Translations under genes and position numbers: made by a program | The notes under the pieces: model-generated | What the model was told of the DNA's origin: nothing | Database searches by the model: none | What the model saw: only the letters and a program-made list of their open reading frames with translations | Part shown: in pieces, positions 5,763 to 7,276 of the stretch | Layout: every line of letters starts with the position of its first letter | Position numbering within the stretch: position 1 is the first letter of the stretch | Assembly: GCA_002842255.1 (NCBI GenBank) | Contig: PHCM01000075.1 | Location: 1 to 7,276 of the forward strand | Source: Betaproteobacteria bacterium HGW-Betaproteobacteria-2 | Lineage (GTDB): Bacteria; Pseudomonadota; Gammaproteobacteria; Burkholderiales; Methylophilaceae | DNA: 7,276 nt | Direction: 5' to 3'

Positions 5763-7022
5763 ATGCATTTATCTGATTTAAAGCACCTTCCCGTGACCGA
5801 ACTGGTTGAAATGGCGATTTCCAACGAAATCGAAAATGCCAGCCGTATGCGCAAACAGGATCTCATCTTTGCGCTGCTCAAGAACAAGGCAAAAAAAGGT
5901 GACAGCATCTTCGGCGACGGAACGCTGGAAGTACTGCAGGACGGCTTCGGATTCCTGCGCTCGCCCGACACTTCTTATCTGGCCGGCCCTGATGACATCT
6001 ATGTATCGCCCTCCCAGATCAGACGATTCAATCTGCATACCGGGGACAGCATACAGGGCGAAATCAGGACCCCGAAAGAAGGCGAACGTTATTTTGCCCT
6101 GGTCAAGGTCGACAGCGTCAACGGCGAACTGCCGGAAAACACCAAGCACAAGATCCTGTTTGAAAACCTGACACCTCTTTTCCCTACCGAACCGCTCATC
6201 CTCGAACGTGACATCAAGGGTGAAGAAAACATCACCGGCCGCGTCATCGACATGATTGCCCCTATCGGCAAAGGCCAGCGCGGCCTACTGGTAGCCAGCC
6301 CGAAAAGCGGCAAGACGGTCATGATGCAACACATCGCGCATGCCATCACTTCCAACCATCCGGACGTCGTGCTGATCGTGCTATTGATCGACGAACGTCC
6401 TGAGGAAGTAACGGAAATGACCCGCTCGGTGAAAGGCGAAGTTGTCGCCTCCACCTTCGACGAACCTGCCACACGCCACGTACAGGTCGCAGAAATGGTA
6501 CTGGAAAAGGCCAAACGCCTGGTTGAGCATAAAAAGGACGTCGTCATCCTGCTTGACTCCATCACCCGTCTGGCACGTGCATACAACACCGTGGTGCCCG
6601 CTTCCGGCAAAGTGCTGACCGGCGGTGTCGACGCCAACGCCCTGCAACGCCCGAAACGCTTCTTCGGCGCTGCGCGCAACATCGAGGAAGGCGGTTCACT
6701 AACCATCATCGCCACTGCGCTGGTAGATACCGGTTCGCGTATGGATGATGTCATTTACGAAGAATTCAAGGGCACCGGCAACATGGAAATCCATCTTGAC
6801 CGCCGCATGGCCGAGAAGCGCATCTACCCGGCCATCAACGTCAACAAGTCGGGCACTCGCCGCGAAGAACTGCTGATTCCGAAGGACATCCTGCAAAAGA
6901 TCTGGGTGCTGCGCAAACTGTTGTATCCGATGGATGACCTCGAAGCGATGGAATTCCTGCTGGACAAGATCAAATCGACCAAGAACAACGCCGAGTTCTT
7001 CGACGCCATGCGACGCGGTTAA
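5763..7022 (+). CDS. rho: Transcription termination factor Rho
   Basis: This 419-residue protein has the same length as E. coli Rho and aligns without gaps through the Walker A motif. Rho is a hexameric RNA-dependent ATPase that binds C-rich RNA and stops transcription. Visible parts are the N-terminal helical subdomain with [13 protein letters not shown] (28-40), the cold-shock-like primary RNA site DGFGFLRS (60-67, with F62, F64 and R66), [19 protein letters not shown] (71-89), Walker A S179-P-K-S-G-K-T185, [13 protein letters not shown], Walker [16 protein letters not shown], the Q-loop [15 protein letters not shown], and the R-loop region [13 protein letters not shown]. There is no inserted N-terminal domain of the kind seen in high-GC Gram-positive Rho. 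All key residues appear intact. The ATG start agrees with the E. coli N-terminus (MNLTELK versus MHLSDLK here). It is followed by rpmE with a separate promoter. Confidence 0.98.
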   Translation: MHLSDLKHLPVTELVEMAISNEIENASRMRKQDLIFALLKNKAKKGDSIFGDGTLEVLQDGFGFLRSPDTSYLAGPDDIYVSPSQIRRFNLHTGDSIQGEIRTPKEGERYFALVKVDSVNGELPENTKHKILFENLTPLFPTEPLILERDIKGEENITGRVIDMIAPIGKGQRGLLVASPKSGKTVMMQHIAHAITSNHPDVVLIVLLIDERPEEVTEMTRSVKGEVVASTFDEPATRHVQVAEMVLEKAKRLVEHKKDVVILLDSITRLARAYNTVVPASGKVLTGGVDANALQRPKRFFGAARNIEEGGSLTIIATALVDTGSRMDDVIYEEFKGTGNMEIHLDRRMAEKRIYPAINVNKSGTRREELLIPKDILQKIWVLRKLLYPMDDLEAMEFLLDKIKSTKNNAEFFDAMRRG

Positions 7023-7043
7023 TCAGTCACGGCTTCGAGATCG

Positions 7044-7088
7044 AGGCCGGACTCCCGCACCGGCGCTTACGCGTACCGCGGCCGGCCT
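7044..7088 (+). repeat. GC-rich inverted repeat after rho
   Basis: AGGCCGG (7044-7050) and CCGGCCT (7082-7088) are exact reverse complements across a 31-base GC-rich loop that can itself fold weakly. No T-run follows, so this is not a normal intrinsic terminator. It may mark the 3' end of the rho mRNA or be a decayed element; the composition is richer in GC than the surrounding intergenic DNA. Confidence 0.4.
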
Positions 7089-7161
7089 GAGCAAGCTTGG
7101 AGATAAAGCAGGATTTCTGCAATTAGCAGCATTGAAATACATCACCAACATTAATTAGTTG

Positions 7162-7190
7162 TTGAAAAACTCGTTCATTTCATTGATAAT
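7162..7190 (+). promoter_or_regulatory. Sigma-70 promoter for rpmE
   Basis: TTGAAA (7162-7167) and GATAAT (7185-7190) are separated by exactly 17 bases, and each matches the sigma-70 consensus in 5 of 6 positions. Transcription would begin near 7197, about 33 bases before the rpmE ATG. This is the strongest housekeeping promoter in the window. Confidence 0.75.
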
Positions 7191-7229
7191 CACGGGTTTT
7201 CTGCGACAGCATTTGAAAGAGACATCAGC

Positions 7230-7276
7230 ATGAAGGCCGATATCCATCCGAATTACCCTGAAGTAAACGTAACTTG
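7230..7276 (+). CDS. rpmE: Ribosomal protein L31, N-terminal fragment (runs off right edge)
   Basis: Only the first 15 codons plus two bases are inside the window. They read MKADIHPNYPEVNVT, matching the start of bacterial ribosomal protein L31 (E. coli begins MKKDIHPKYEE). The final TG is compatible with a Cys at position 16, which in E. coli L31 is the first zinc-ligand Cys, but the codon is cut off, so whether this is the zinc-binding form cannot be confirmed. AAAGAGA at 7216-7222 is a plausible ribosome binding site 7 bases before the ATG. The position after rho is common in beta- and gammaproteobacteria. Confidence 0.88.
   Translation, partial: MKADIHPNYPEVNVT

Noticed and set aside
6089..6754. 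Open frame of 221 codons on the minus strand opposite rho
   Set aside because: It is an antisense shadow of the highly conserved rho coding sequence, with Ser/Thr/Arg-rich low-information translation and no recognisable domain.
7115..7130. CTGC-aatta-GCAG hairpin as the rho terminator
   Set aside because: A 4 bp stem without a following T-run is too weak to call.
6934..7158. Plus-strand open frame running from within rho into the rho-rpmE gap
   Set aside because: Most of it is the +1 shadow of rho, the remainder shows no domain, and there is no ribosome binding site evidence.

Overview
The window looks like ordinary chromosomal core DNA from a betaproteobacterium, probably of the Nitrosomonadales/Gallionellales type. 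This is inferred from moderate GC content, the DUF3579-like gene, the close similarity of Rho and TrxA to proteobacterial forms, and the trxA-rho-rpmE order. I see no insertion sequence, phage gene, CRISPR array, tRNA or rRNA. No identification here was checked against a database.

Left block (1-2587, + strand): four tightly packed genes that match, in order, the E. coli cluster lpoA(yraM)-yraN-diaA(yraO)-dolP(yraP). They are the 3' part of an LpoA-like activator of penicillin-binding proteins, a YraN-family nuclease-fold protein starting with TTG inside the lpoA stop, a SIS-domain protein that resembles DiaA more than the isomerase GmhA, and a two-BON-domain lipoprotein. Overlaps of 4 bp (lpoA/yraN and diaA/dolP) and a 16 bp gap (yraN/diaA) point to one translationally coupled operon that joins envelope maintenance to DNA-related functions.

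Middle block (2588-5141): a small DUF3579-like gene with its own extended -10 promoter, facing a convergent periplasmic TlpA/ResA-type thioredoxin-like gene whose best start is TTG. After a 127 bp divergent intergenic region comes a 519-codon gene of unknown function. Its C-terminal part carries both halves of a PilZ c-di-GMP-binding signature, an RxxxR and an NxSxxG, separated by an unusually long stretch.

Right block (5142-7276): trxA, rho and the start of rpmE (ribosomal protein L31), all on the + strand. The leaders here hold most of the unexplained structure. These are a sigma-32-like heat-shock promoter and a perfect 8 bp stem upstream of trxA, a long hairpin followed by a C-rich, G-poor rut-like stretch upstream of rho, and a near-consensus sigma-70 promoter upstream of rpmE.

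I found no clear new multi-gene system. The best leads are the PilZ-like protein, the DiaA-like protein that lacks the isomerase residues, and the trxA and rho leader regions.
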